Shown here: positions 17,033-25,515 of the stretch, piece after piece
Position numbering within the stretch: position 1 is the first letter of the stretch
Layout: the number at the start of each line of letters is the position of its first letter
The notes under the pieces: generated by a model
Told to the model about the DNA's origin: nothing
Databases searched by the model: none
The model's input: only the letters and a program-made list of their open reading frames with translations
NCBI RefSeq assembly: GCF_001469955.1
Contig: NZ_LOPU01000018.1
Location: forward strand, 560,001-624,000
Source: Haloprofundus marisrubri
GTDB lineage: Archaea; Halobacteriota; Halobacteria; Halobacteriales; Haloferacaceae
Reading direction: 5' to 3'
DNA: 64,000 bases
Position numbers and translations under genes: made by a program

Positions 17033-18435
17033 CCGACCGTGAAGCCGTCGTTTCCAACGCGAAGTATCTCCGCAACGTCCGGCCCATCGACCCCGAGGAG
17101 ATTGCCGAGTACATCGAAGGCTACCCACACCCGGCGGTCGTTCGCCAGACGCTCCGCGAGGAAGCGTTCGACCTCGGGTTGGTCGAACAGGACGACGGGA
17201 CGTTCGTTCCCGTCGACGAGGGACCCGTCCCCCTCGGCGACTGGCGACCGGAGGCGCTGCCCGAGGCGTACTCCTTCGCCGTCGAAGACCTGCTCGTCGA
17301 GCGCTACGGCGCGAACTGGCACACGGGCGAGTCGGGTGACGAACTCCGCGAGGCCGTCCGTCGGCTGAAGGAGGATTACTACTACCAAAACGACGTGGAG
17401 TACGACGAGACGGCCGCGCTCGGCTACGCCATCTACCATCTCGCCGACTACTACGCCGAAGTAGGCTACGTGCTGAACGACCTCGCCGAGAACGGCCTGC
17501 TCCCGAAGACGCTTCGCGTCGTCGACGTGGGCGCGGGCGTCGGCGGCCCGGCGCTCGGCCTGCACGACTATCTCGGCGACGACAGTCTCGTCGATTACCA
17601 CGCGGTCGAACCGAGTCCGGCCGCCGACGTTCTCGAACGCGTGCTCGACGAGACCCGCGAGAACTTCCGGACGACGGTCCACCGCGAAACCGCCGAAGCA
17701 TTCGACCTCGATTCTGTCGGCGAGGTCGACCTCGTACTGTTCGGCAACGTCCTCAGCGAAGTCGCCGACCCCGTCGCGGTCGTTCGCCGCTATCTCGACG
17801 CACTGCCCGACGACGGCTCCGTCGTCGCACTCGCGCCCGCCGACAGAAACACGAGCATCGGCCTCCGGGAGGTCGAACGCGAAGTCGAATCCGAGGGTGG
17901 TGCGACGGTGTACTCGCCCGGACTCCGCCTGTGGCCCGACATGACGCCCTCCGACCGCGGGTGGTCGTTCGACGTGCGCGCCGACGTGGAGACGCCTGCG
18001 TTCCAGCGTCGTCTCGACGAGGGCGGCGCGAGCGACGGCACGTTCACCAAAACCTCGGTCCAGTTTTCCTACAGCATCCTCCGGAAGGACCGAAAACGGC
18101 GCGTTGACTTACGCGCCGACCGGAGTCGCCACGCGCGGATGGCCGAGATGGAGAAGCACGTTACCGACCGCATCGACCTCTTGGCGGTGAAACTCAGCCA
18201 CAACCTCGCGGAGGGAGAGAACCGAAACCCCGTGTTCAAAATCGGCGACGGTAGCCAGTCGGTCGACCACTACGCCGTGCTCACGAGGGAGTCGGGGCTG
18301 AACCACGAACTCACGGAAGCAGAGTACGGCGCGATTCTCGGCTTCGAGAACGTGCTGTGTCTCTGGAACGACGACGAGGAGGCGTACAATCTCGTCGTCG
18401 ACGGGGAGACGTTCGTCGAAATCGTCGTGCCCTGA
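17029..18435 (+). CDS. SAM-dependent methyltransferase, Rsm22-like
   Basis: 468 residues. Methyltransferase motif I is RVVDVGAGVGGPALGLHDYL near residue 165, with YHAVEPSPAA (motif II) and VDLVLFGNVLSEVADP (motif IV) following. The C-terminal half (TKTSVQFSYSILRKDRKRRVDLRAD) is reminiscent of the Rsm22 family associated with the small ribosomal subunit. The Cys cluster seen in many Rsm22 proteins is absent: the protein has a single Cys. It is translationally coupled to tyrA by a 4-base overlap. Substrate unproven; could be another rRNA or protein methylase. Confidence 0.65.
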   Translation: MTDREAVVSNAKYLRNVRPIDPEEIAEYIEGYPHPAVVRQTLREEAFDLGLVEQDDGTFVPVDEGPVPLGDWRPEALPEAYSFAVEDLLVERYGANWHTGESGDELREAVRRLKEDYYYQNDVEYDETAALGYAIYHLADYYAEVGYVLNDLAENGLLPKTLRVVDVGAGVGGPALGLHDYLGDDSLVDYHAVEPSPAADVLERVLDETRENFRTTVHRETAEAFDLDSVGEVDLVLFGNVLSEVADPVAVVRRYLDALPDDGSVVALAPADRNTSIGLREVEREVESEGGATVYSPGLRLWPDMTPSDRGWSFDVRADVETPAFQRRLDEGGASDGTFTKTSVQFSYSILRKDRKRRVDLRADRSRHARMAEMEKHVTDRIDLLAVKLSHNLAEGENRNPVFKIGDGSQSVDHYAVLTRESGLNHELTEAEYGAILGFENVLCLWNDDEEAYNLVVDGETFVEIVVP

Positions 18436-18521
18436 GCGAGGTGACGGGTCGGTGGTCCGAGGATTTAACGATTCACCGACTCGATAACGCGACGGTTCAA
18501 CGACCTACCGACTCGCCCGAC

Positions 18522-19154
18522 TCAGTCCAGATTCTCCAAGGCTGTCTCTATCGGGTCGTCGCCCGCGAGTATCTCGAACGTCTTGCCCTCGGTGTTCTCG
18601 ACCTCGAACGCGGTGACGAGCGTCTCCGCCACGTCGTCTCTGGTGATTTCGCCACGTTCGTCGAGTTTTTCGGCCGCTGAGATTGTGCCTTCTCCGTCGT
18701 CGTTCGTCAGTGCGCCCGGGCGGACGATAGTGTAATCCAAACTACTCTCGCGCAGATACTCGTCGGCGGCGGCTTTCGCTTCCAAGTAATCGCGGAGCGC
18801 CTCGGGACTCGACTCGGGTTCGTCGGCGTTCATCGCGCTGAGCATCACGTAGCGCGAAGCACCGAACTCCTCGGCGGCGTCTATCGTCCGAATCGCACCG
18901 TCTCGGTCGACGCCTTCCACGTCCTCACCGTTGGACCCCGCGGCGAACAGTATCGCGTCGCAGTCGCGGACCGCGCGTTCGACGTCGTCGTCGCTCGTGA
19001 GGTCGGCGACGACCACCTCGACGCCGTAGGCTTCCATCTCCGACACCTGTGCTTCGTCTCTGACCATCGCGACGGCCTCGTGGTCGCTGTTACTCAGCAG
19101 GTCGGTGATGCGCTTTCCGACGCCGCCGTGGGAACCGGGAACGAGTATTCGCAC
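18522..19154 (-). CDS. NAD(P)-binding atypical SDR protein
   Basis: 210 residues from GTG 19154 (MRILVPGSHGGVGKRITDLL). Rossmann motif GSHGGVGKRI, AVRDCDAILFAAGSNGEDV near 70, RYVMLSAMNADEP near 110, DYTIVRPGALTND near 155 and DVAETLVTAFE. This is the NAD(P)H-binding, NmrA/SDR_a5-like group, often redox sensors or reductases of unknown substrate. Convergent with the Rsm22-like gene; no clear partner. Confidence 0.8.
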   Translation of the reverse strand: MRILVPGSHGGVGKRITDLLSNSDHEAVAMVRDEAQVSEMEAYGVEVVVADLTSDDDVERAVRDCDAILFAAGSNGEDVEGVDRDGAIRTIDAAEEFGASRYVMLSAMNADEPESSPEALRDYLEAKAAADEYLRESSLDYTIVRPGALTNDDGEGTISAAEKLDERGEITRDDVAETLVTAFEVENTEGKTFEILAGDDPIETALENLD

Positions 19155-19219
19155 AGTAAACAGAACGAGACGCAGTCGGAAAAGTTCGGAGTCGTCGGAA
19201 CCGTTTTGCAAATCGTCGG

Positions 19220-20269
19220 TCAGACGCTCGTCGCGTCGACCCGGCCGACTGCCGCCCGAACGCCGCCGTAGGCGACGACGGCGAGAGCGACGTAGCCGAC
19301 GACGACGAGCGTCACCGCCGCGTCGGCGCTGCCGATGGCGAGTCGGGCGACGACGTTCGTCGGACTCACCGGTGAGAGCGTCGCACCCGCGAACGCGAGG
19401 AGGACGCCCAGCGAGTAGAGCAACTGCGCCGTCCGCCGTTCGGCGGTGACGAGTGAGACGAAGACGCCGAGTCCGGCGGCGAGCACCGCCATCGCGGCGA
19501 CGAGCGCGAGCAGTCGGAGTGGCGCGAAGATGGCGGTGCCGTTGACCGATAGAACCACCAACCATAACGCCGCCTGTGCGGGTGCGAGACCCGCCGCCGC
19601 AAGCAGTTTGCCGTCGACGATGTCGGTGAGCGACAGCGGGGCGACGCGCAGCAGTTCCAGCGTGCCGCGCTCGAACTCCTCGGTCACCGAGTCGACGACG
19701 AGCGACCCGCTGATGAACACGGGCAGAAAGAGCAGCAGCGGAATCAGCGCCGTGTAGGTGAAGCCGTGGTACGGACTCGACGCGGGCGCGTCCGGCAGTT
19801 CAAGCGGCGGCGTCGACAGCGACTCCGAGCGCTCGAAGCGCTCGCGGCGTTCGAGTTCGCGGAGGGTGTCGCGCACCTGCGTGACGGTCACCGTCGTCCG
19901 GACGTTCTCGTCGGGCACCGTCGCAGTGACGTGTATCCGCCCGTCCCGACGGTCGGTGTGGAGAATCGCGTCGACCTGCCGGCGGTCGAACGCCTGCTGG
20001 GCCGCCCGCTCGGTGTCGAACAGAATCGGCTGTGCGCCGGAGACGCTGTGGGCCGCGTAGACGAGTTCGTAACGCGCCTCGCCGGAGACGCCGACGTCGA
20101 CTTCGTACCCCTCGGCGCTCCCCGGGTCGTACAGCGAGACGAGGCCGACGACGAGAAACGACGAGAACGCCGCGATGAACAACTGGATGAGCAACGCGAG
20201 TACGATGGTCTTCTCGGAGCGAAGCACCGAGAGTTCGCGCCGTGCGATGGTGAGTCGGCGGTCACGCAA
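19220..20269 (-). CDS. ABC-2 type transporter permease
   Basis: 349 residues. One helix near the N-terminus (IVLALLIQLFIAAFSSFLVVGLVSL), a large outside domain of about 150 residues (YDPGSAEGYEVDV to YHGFTY), then five hydrophobic segments and the conserved cytoplasmic segment SVTEEFERGTLELLRVAPLSLTDIVDGKLLAA. This is the NatB/ABC-2 layout. No good ATG is available; TTG 20269 overlaps the upstream gene by 8 bases and is the likely start. Third gene of an operon with the ATPase at 22166 and the permease-protease fusion at 20262. Confidence 0.8.
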   Translation of the reverse strand: MRDRRLTIARRELSVLRSEKTIVLALLIQLFIAAFSSFLVVGLVSLYDPGSAEGYEVDVGVSGEARYELVYAAHSVSGAQPILFDTERAAQQAFDRRQVDAILHTDRRDGRIHVTATVPDENVRTTVTVTQVRDTLRELERRERFERSESLSTPPLELPDAPASSPYHGFTYTALIPLLLFLPVFISGSLVVDSVTEEFERGTLELLRVAPLSLTDIVDGKLLAAAGLAPAQAALWLVVLSVNGTAIFAPLRLLALVAAMAVLAAGLGVFVSLVTAERRTAQLLYSLGVLLAFAGATLSPVSPTNVVARLAIGSADAAVTLVVVGYVALAVVAYGGVRAAVGRVDATSV

Positions 20270-22169
20270 CGGCAACCACCACCGCGAGGTTGTAGAACGT
20301 GTGAACCGCGACGGCGACCACCAACGAGGCGGCGTAGAGCAACCGATTCTTGCTCGCTCCGATGGCGGTGAGACTCGCCGTGACGACGTGCAAGAGAAGC
20401 GGTGCGAACAGCAACCCGAGCGCACCGGTCGCGCCGACTTCCGGAATCCCCGAGGTGGCGAACGCTGCCTCTCCGAGCGCCAACTCGGGAAGGTCGACCA
20501 GTTGGATAATCGCCGTCGCTTTCTCGCCGACGAAGAAGCCGACCGCCGAAAACGTCCCCAAGACCACTGCCGTCGACACCGAGCGCTCGAAGCGGTTCTT
20601 GGCGAATCCGGCGTAGACGTGGATGCTCTTTGCGAACTCCTCGACGGCGGCAATCGATGCCAGAAGAAGCGGCAGCGAGAGTTGAATCGGGAGCGCGAAC
20701 AACACGGCGACGGTGAGCAGTTCGGCGACGAAGACGAACGGGATGAACAGTGCGCTCAACAGCGCGACGGAGCGCTTGCCCGAGAGTCGACTATCGAGGG
20801 CGTCGAGGAACTTCAGCGGCACCGCGCGCTGGGTGAACAGGTCCTCTTCTCGATACACGCCGACGCCGAGCAGAAACAGCACACCCGACCCGAAGTAAAA
20901 CGAACCGGTGGCGAAGGCGTACTCGCCCGCCGACACGGCCGCGCCCTGTAGGTCGCGGACGACGAGCGTCAGCGGCGAGATGAGCGCGATGGGCGTCACG
21001 TCGGTGAAGATAGCCGGAACGAACGCGTAGGTGGTGATGAACACCGACAGCGCGACGGTGACGAACGTGAGTTCCTTGAACGACCGCGCGAACATCGCGC
21101 CGACGAACGTCGCCGCCAGATACGCCAGTGCGAGCGGGAACACCGCAGCGACCGAGAGTGGGCCACCACCGACGAGCACGGCGATGAGCGTCGTCACGCC
21201 GAGAATCGCCAGTGCGTAGGGAAGCGTCTTGCCGGCGACGATGCTCGTCGGCGACAGCGGCGCGACGAGCAGCAGTTCGCCGCGGCGGTTGATGCGTTCG
21301 TTGAGCATCGTGCTGCCGTACGACTGGATGACGAAGTTCACCGGGACGAGGAAGGCGAAGGCGAGCACGAGCGACCCAAAGGGGAACGGTGGCGCGATAT
21401 CGGCCGGCGACCCCGAACTCTGTCCGCCGAACAGCGCACCGCCCCCACCGATGTCGGGGACGGCAAGCGCGCCGTCGGAGTCGTCGTCACCGGTGTCTGC
21501 GACTGCAGCACCGTCTCCGGACTGCTGGTCGGACGACCCTGCCGAACTCGACTCGCTATCGGAGGCTGACGACGCGCCGTCCGCGGTCGAATCGGTCGAC
21601 GCTGCCGATTCCGACTCACCGGACGTGCCTCGGCGAGTGGAGACATCCCCACGAGTTGCGTAGCGTATCTCGACGACGACGGGGTACGCCGCCGTCCGAT
21701 TTTCCTCACTGAGCATCCGCCGGTCGTTGTACGTCTGTACCGCCGACCTCGTCGCCGCTGCGGCCGCCCTGCTGCGGTCGGAATCGGCGTGTTCGATTTC
21801 GTTCCCGCTCACGAGTGCGTCTATCTCGCCGTCTCTCAACGCCGACTCGTCCGGCGGATGCACCGCCAACGGCTGACTCTCTTCGACCGCATCGTAGTAC
21901 GGACTGTCGGGCGCGATGCCGACCCGGTAGATGTTCTCGTCGAGAGCGACGCCCGCGCCGCCCGTCGAGAGCGCCGCCACGCTGAACAAGCCGACCAAAG
22001 TCGCCGCGAGAAGCGCCGCACCGGCCGTCTTCCGGTCGAAAACGTCCGCGGTTCGGGAGGTCTCCCAGCGGGCGACGCGCAGCGTCTTTCGGGTCCAGTC
22101 GACGAGTCGAGCGAACGCGTCGCGGAGGCCGTCGGCGAGTCGCTCGGGGAGCGGTGGCGACCCGCTCAC
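20262..22169 (-). CDS. ABC-2 permease fused to a PrsW-like intramembrane protease domain
   Basis: 635 residues. The N-terminal part has a cytosolic start, helix 1 (about 50-72), an outside domain and a Ser/Asp/Gly-rich linker (about 176-255), then ABC-2 helices with GSTMLNERINRRGELLLVAPLSPTSIVAGK. From about residue 480 a second membrane module shows the four signatures of PrsW/CPBP-type glutamic intramembrane proteases: VEEFAK (near 509), FFVGEK, LHVVTASLTAIG and HTFYNLAV (near 624). The ATG overlaps the ATPase stop codon by 4 bases. Likely role: exporter subunit with a linked protease, perhaps acting on an exported or regulatory membrane protein; that coupling is inference. Confidence 0.8.
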   Translation of the reverse strand: MSGSPPLPERLADGLRDAFARLVDWTRKTLRVARWETSRTADVFDRKTAGAALLAATLVGLFSVAALSTGGAGVALDENIYRVGIAPDSPYYDAVEESQPLAVHPPDESALRDGEIDALVSGNEIEHADSDRSRAAAAATRSAVQTYNDRRMLSEENRTAAYPVVVEIRYATRGDVSTRRGTSGESESAASTDSTADGASSASDSESSSAGSSDQQSGDGAAVADTGDDDSDGALAVPDIGGGGALFGGQSSGSPADIAPPFPFGSLVLAFAFLVPVNFVIQSYGSTMLNERINRRGELLLVAPLSPTSIVAGKTLPYALAILGVTTLIAVLVGGGPLSVAAVFPLALAYLAATFVGAMFARSFKELTFVTVALSVFITTYAFVPAIFTDVTPIALISPLTLVVRDLQGAAVSAGEYAFATGSFYFGSGVLFLLGVGVYREEDLFTQRAVPLKFLDALDSRLSGKRSVALLSALFIPFVFVAELLTVAVLFALPIQLSLPLLLASIAAVEEFAKSIHVYAGFAKNRFERSVSTAVVLGTFSAVGFFVGEKATAIIQLVDLPELALGEAAFATSGIPEVGATGALGLLFAPLLLHVVTASLTAIGASKNRLLYAASLVVAVAVHTFYNLAVVVAVA

Positions 22170-23131
22170 GACTCACCTCGGGCCGTCGACGGACCGCCGG
22201 CGATGTCGAGAAACAGGTCTTCGAGACTCGGTTCCTCGGTTCGGATGTCGACGACTGCACCGCCGTTCGATTCGGCCTCGCTGCGGACGCGTTCGACGGC
22301 GGCCATCTCGGCGACGACGGTTCGGTAGCGGGCCGTCCCGTCGGACGTATCAACTCGTTCGTTGGGTGCGTCGATTCGCTCTTCGGACGTGTCAACTCCG
22401 TTGATTCCGTCGTCGACTCGGTCGCTTCCTTCGACCGGGACCGTCGTGAACACGTGGTACGTCGTCTCGCCGTGGCGTTCCCGAATTTCGGGGACGGTGC
22501 CGCGGGCGACGATTTCGCCGCGGTTCATGATGATGACGCGGTCGCAGACGCTCTCGACGTGGTAGAGGTTGTGCGCGCTGAAGAGGACCGTCTTCCCCGC
22601 CGCGGCGAGTTCTCTGGTGAACTCCAGCACGTAGTTCGTCGTCAACGGGTCGAGGCCGCTGGCGGGTTCGTCGTAGATGAGCACGTCGGGGTCGTTGACG
22701 AGCGACCGCGCGATGGCGACTTTCCGTTTCATCCCCTTCGACATGTCACCGAGACGGCGCTCGCGGTGGTCCAGTTCTAACCGGTCCAACGTCTCTTCGC
22801 TGCGGCGAGTCGCTTCTTCTCTCGGCACATCGTAGAGGTCCGCGAAAAATCGGAGGTACGAACGCGGCGTCATGTCCTCGTACAGCGGCGACTCCTCGGG
22901 TAGAAAGCCCAGCGACGAGCGCATCGCCGGGTCGTCGGCGTCGTAGCCGGCGACGGTTGCAGTCCCGCCGGTCGGTTCGATGAGGCCGGCGAGCATCTTC
23001 AGCGTCGTCGTCTTCCCCGCCCCGTTCGGCCCGACGACGCCGAATATCTCCCCGTCGCCGACCTCGAACGAACTCCCCTCGACGGCGACGAAGCCGCCGT
23101 ACTCCTTTCTGAGGTCCTCGACTGCTATCAC
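22166..23131 (-). CDS. ABC transporter ATP-binding protein (NatA-like)
   Basis: 321 residues from GTG 23131 (MIAVEDLRKEYGG). Walker A GPNGAGKTT, Q-loop GFLPEESPLYEDM, signature LGDMSKGMKRKVAIARSL and Walker B VLIYDEPASGLDPLT, then a regulatory tail of about 100 residues. It would energise the two permeases encoded immediately downstream. A start at TTG 23149 is possible but would fall between the TATA-like box at 23156-23165 and the expected transcription start, so GTG 23131 is preferred and the mRNA is probably leaderless. Confidence 0.9.
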   Translation of the reverse strand: MIAVEDLRKEYGGFVAVEGSSFEVGDGEIFGVVGPNGAGKTTTLKMLAGLIEPTGGTATVAGYDADDPAMRSSLGFLPEESPLYEDMTPRSYLRFFADLYDVPREEATRRSEETLDRLELDHRERRLGDMSKGMKRKVAIARSLVNDPDVLIYDEPASGLDPLTTNYVLEFTRELAAAGKTVLFSAHNLYHVESVCDRVIIMNRGEIVARGTVPEIRERHGETTYHVFTTVPVEGSDRVDDGINGVDTSEERIDAPNERVDTSDGTARYRTVVAEMAAVERVRSEAESNGGAVVDIRTEEPSLEDLFLDIAGGPSTARGES

Positions 23132-23155
23132 GGCCGAGTCGAAGAACAACGACGT

Positions 23156-23165
23156 GATAAAATTA
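23156..23165 (-). promoter_or_regulatory. TATA-like box of the ABC exporter operon
   Basis: TAATTTTATC on the minus strand, centred about 29 bases before GTG 23131. It decides the start codon of the ATPase gene. Confidence 0.55.
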
Positions 23166-23266
23166 TGGAGTGTCGGATGAGACTTCTATGTCCGAATTAG
23201 TTGCAGCTAAGACTGTTTACCGGCGCCGGATGGTGAGAATATGTCGGGTCGTTCACCCGTGCGACC

Positions 23267-23274
23267 TTTTACTA
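23267..23274 (+). promoter_or_regulatory. TATA-like box of the 70-residue protein gene
   Basis: TTTTACTA centred about 26 bases before GTG 23297, supporting a leaderless GTG start. Confidence 0.45.
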
Positions 23275-23296
23275 CGGGAAGCGTTGAGAGATAACC

Positions 23297-23509
23297 GTGG
23301 CGTACGGAGACGACCTGACCCCGCGTTCGACGCTGCTCATCACGGGAACAATAGCGCTCGTCTGCTTCGCGACGGCAGCGCTGCTGTCGTTTCTCGGGCC
23401 GGGACTGCTCGGAACGACGGTGCTCGTCGGCGTGTTCGGCGTTCTCGGTGTGGCGATTCTCGCCGGCGGCATCGCTGGTGCGGTGTATCTCGTCGTGTTC
23501 GAGGAGTGA
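23297..23509 (+). CDS. Small membrane protein, two helices
   Basis: 70 residues from GTG 23297. Two predicted membrane helices: TLLITGTIALVCFATAALLSFL and TTVLVGVFGVLGVAILAGGIAGAVYLVVF, short acidic ends. No family recognised with confidence; similar small two-helix proteins are common in haloarchaea. It is divergent from the ABC exporter operon, so a link to that transporter is possible but not shown. Confidence 0.6.
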   Translation: MAYGDDLTPRSTLLITGTIALVCFATAALLSFLGPGLLGTTVLVGVFGVLGVAILAGGIAGAVYLVVFEE

Positions 23510-23533
23510 GACCGGTCCGTCGTACTCGCGCCG

Positions 23534-23671
23534 TTACTCGTCGCCGTCCGATTCGTCTCGATTGCCGCCGCGTCGCCAGACGTCGTCCGCCGAGACGCCG
23601 TTCGGCGCGGTGTGGCTCACGTCTTTCATGGTTCGTTTCTCTCCGTCTCGTGTCTTGGTGCTCCGTGACAT
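23534..23671 (-). CDS. Small hydrophilic protein, 45 residues
   Basis: Begins MSRSTKTRDGEKRTM and ends with an acidic stretch after DDVWRRGGNR. A second in-frame ATG at 23629 would give 31 residues. Support: continuous frame with high third-position G+C, stop TAA at 23534, and a TATA-like CGTTAAGAAG (minus strand, 23696-23705) about 30 bases before ATG 23671. No Cys pairs and no membrane segment. Function unknown; it sits between the small membrane protein and the SRPBCC gene, convergent with the former. Confidence 0.5.
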   Translation of the reverse strand: MSRSTKTRDGEKRTMKDVSHTAPNGVSADDVWRRGGNRDESDGDE

Positions 23672-23851
23672 CTTGCACCACGCTAGCCGGTGACCCTTCT
23701 TAACGCTTTCAGGGAGGGCATAATAACACTCATTACCACACTTATATCCTTATATGGATGCTTATTCGGCGAGTAATCGGCCCCTACTCCCGGACGACGG
23801 GGCTTTGCGACTGGCGTCCGTAGACGACGTGTGCACGGAACGCAGACGACG

Positions 23852-24265
23852 ATGCGCCGGACGCCGGACGGGAGACGACTGCTCGTCAGTCGCCTCGTCG
23901 ACGCCCCCGCCGAACGCGTGTGGGAGTTACTCGTCGAGACGCGGCACTGGTCGGCGTGGGGGCCGAGCGTCGACGACGTGGAACCGGCGGACACACGAGT
24001 GCGAGCGGGGACGACCGGCCGGGTTCGCGTCGCCGGGGTCGGTGTCTGGATTCCGTTCGAGGTGACCTCGCGTTCCGCCGACGAACTGCGGGGGACGTAT
24101 CGCTGGACGTGGCGTGTTGCAGGTATCCCGGCGACGGGCCATCGCGTCGAATCGACGGGTGAAAATCGGTGCCGTGTCGGGTTCGAGATTCCGCTCTTGG
24201 CCGCGGGCTATGCGGCCGTCTGTACTGTGGCGCTCCGCCGAATCGAACGCCTCGCCGTCGAGTGA
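23852..24265 (+). CDS. SRPBCC (START-like) domain protein
   Basis: 137 residues. LLVSRLVDAPAERVWELLVETRHWSAWGPSVDDVEP is the typical first strand and helix of the polyketide cyclase/START-like fold, and the rest alternates strands to a final helix. Such proteins bind a hydrophobic ligand; no ligand can be inferred. GTG 23831 is an alternative start 7 codons upstream. A TATA-like CTTATATCC lies about 110 bases upstream, so a leader may exist. Confidence 0.7.
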   Translation: MRRTPDGRRLLVSRLVDAPAERVWELLVETRHWSAWGPSVDDVEPADTRVRAGTTGRVRVAGVGVWIPFEVTSRSADELRGTYRWTWRVAGIPATGHRVESTGENRCRVGFEIPLLAAGYAAVCTVALRRIERLAVE

Positions 24266-24287
24266 GCGTTCTGACGACCCCGGCGAC

Positions 24288-24872
24288 TCACGGCGGCCGT
24301 TCGAGCGAAAACCGCTCGTCGGTCGTCGCGTACTGACTGCCCGAAAGGCGGCCGACTGCATCCAGTTTCGTCACGTCCATCTTCCCGTCGGTTAGGAGTT
24401 CGTCGGCGACGTGGGCGTGGACGACTTCGCCGAGAACCATCGTCGACCGGCCGATTTCCTGGGCGTCGTACAGGCGGCACTCGAAGGCGACTTTCGCGTC
24501 GGCGACGCGGGCGGCGTCGATAGTCGTCGCCTCCACTTTCTCCAACTCGGCGTGGTCGAACTCGCTCTCGCCGTGTTCGAGCGTCGCACTCGTCGCGTTC
24601 ATCGCTTCGGCGAGGCCACGGGTGACGACGTGGACGACGAACTCCTCGGTGGCGAGGACGTTCTTCGTCGTGTCTTTTTCGTCCTCGCCGACGCCGACCG
24701 GCGAGAACATCACGATTGGTGGGTCGGGCGTGACGACGTTGAAGAAACTGTACGGTGCGAGGTTGTCGACGCCGTCCTCGCTTCGGCTGCTCACCCACGC
24801 GATTGGACGCGGGACGACCGACCCCGCGAGGAGTCGGTAGGGAGAACCGAACGCGTCGGGTGCGCCCTCCAT
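24288..24872 (-). CDS. Flavin reductase family protein (FMN-binding split barrel)
   Basis: 194 residues. SPYRLLAGSVVPRPIAWVSSRSEDGVDNLAPYSFFNVVTPDPPIVMFSPVG is the conserved FMN-binding start of the flavin reductase-like domain; CRLYDAQEIGRSTMVLGEVVHAH follows near residue 135. The start codon is immediately next to the stop of the VOC gene, so both are co-transcribed. Reduces flavin, or binds FMN, probably as part of an electrophile or aromatic-compound response together with the VOC protein. Confidence 0.87.
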   Translation of the reverse strand: MEGAPDAFGSPYRLLAGSVVPRPIAWVSSRSEDGVDNLAPYSFFNVVTPDPPIVMFSPVGVGEDEKDTTKNVLATEEFVVHVVTRGLAEAMNATSATLEHGESEFDHAELEKVEATTIDAARVADAKVAFECRLYDAQEIGRSTMVLGEVVHAHVADELLTDGKMDVTKLDAVGRLSGSQYATTDERFSLERPP

Positions 24873-25358
24873 TCAGTCGTCCCCGTAGCCCTTCTCGAAC
24901 GGGTCGATTTCGTCGCTTCCGGGTTCCTCCTCGTCGTAGGTGAAACCCGGACCCATCGTGGCGAGTTCGAAGACGAGGCCGTCGGGGTCGGTGAAGTAGA
25001 TGCTCTCGAAGTACGTTCGGTTCTTGACGTTCGAGACCCGCACGTCGTGGTTCATCAGGTGTTCGCGCCACTCCTCTAGGGTCTCTCTGTCCTCGACGCC
25101 GAAGGCGAAGTGGTGACTCGCTCCCGGACCGGGGACGCCGCGGGAGTCGGGATACTCGAAGTAGGTGACGTTGGTTCCCGGTTCGCCCTCCGGCGTCGGC
25201 GAGAAGTAGTAGTGCGGCGTTCCCGGGTCGTCGTAGTTCTGGGTCATCTTCACCGTGTGCCAGCCGAGAACGTCCTCGTAGAACGCCTTGGTCTCCTCCA
25301 TGTCGGAGCAGATGTTCGTCACGTGGTGCAGTCCGGTCGTCGGTGGTGCGTCGGTCAT
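24873..25358 (-). CDS. VOC family (glyoxalase/ring-cleavage dioxygenase-like) protein
   Basis: 161 residues. GLHHVTNICSDMEETKAFYEDVLGW near the N-terminus and GASHHFAFGVEDRETLEEWREHL in the second half give the paired beta-alpha-beta-beta-beta units; His in LHHVT and SHHFAF and Glu in LVFELAT can form the metal site. The sequence resembles half of the MhqO-type hydroquinone dioxygenases, which are twice as long. Operon with the flavin reductase; divergent from an HxlR regulator that may control it. Confidence 0.85.
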   Translation of the reverse strand: MTDAPPTTGLHHVTNICSDMEETKAFYEDVLGWHTVKMTQNYDDPGTPHYYFSPTPEGEPGTNVTYFEYPDSRGVPGPGASHHFAFGVEDRETLEEWREHLMNHDVRVSNVKNRTYFESIYFTDPDGLVFELATMGPGFTYDEEEPGSDEIDPFEKGYGDD

Positions 25359-25463
25359 GGTTGCTGTTAGGGCGAAAGTCGGTTAATCGTGTTGGCAGTG
25401 GTAGTTCGCGGTGGTTTTCCCGCGTTTCTCGCCCGCGTTCGTGGCGAAACGTGGTATCATCAC

Positions 25464-25473
25464 GTTACCTGGT
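25464..25473. promoter_or_regulatory. Operator arm, left (GTTACCTGGT)
   Basis: Perfect inverted copy of 25516-25525, 42 bases apart, placed upstream of the TATA-like box CCTATTTATCC (25486-25496) of the HxlR gene. Confidence 0.5.
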
Positions 25474-25485
25474 ATTCGATACGAA

Positions 25486-25496
25486 CCTATTTATCC
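25486..25496 (+). promoter_or_regulatory. TATA-like box of the HxlR gene
   Basis: CCTATTTATCC, about 39 bases before ATG 25530, bracketed by the two operator arms. Confidence 0.5.
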
Positions 25497-25515
25497 GTTC
25501 GCGGACATAGACGTG

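Noticed and set aside
15866-17701. A 611-codon minus-strand frame across the intergenic repeat and tyrA
   Set aside because: Arg-rich antisense of tyrA and the Rsm22-like gene with no recognisable domain; crosses a repeat and two coding genes.
13672-19154. Possible Rossmann-protein operon linking the SDR, epimerase-like and NAD(P)-binding genes
   Set aside because: They are separated by genes on the opposite strand and have separate spacers; no evidence of joint function.
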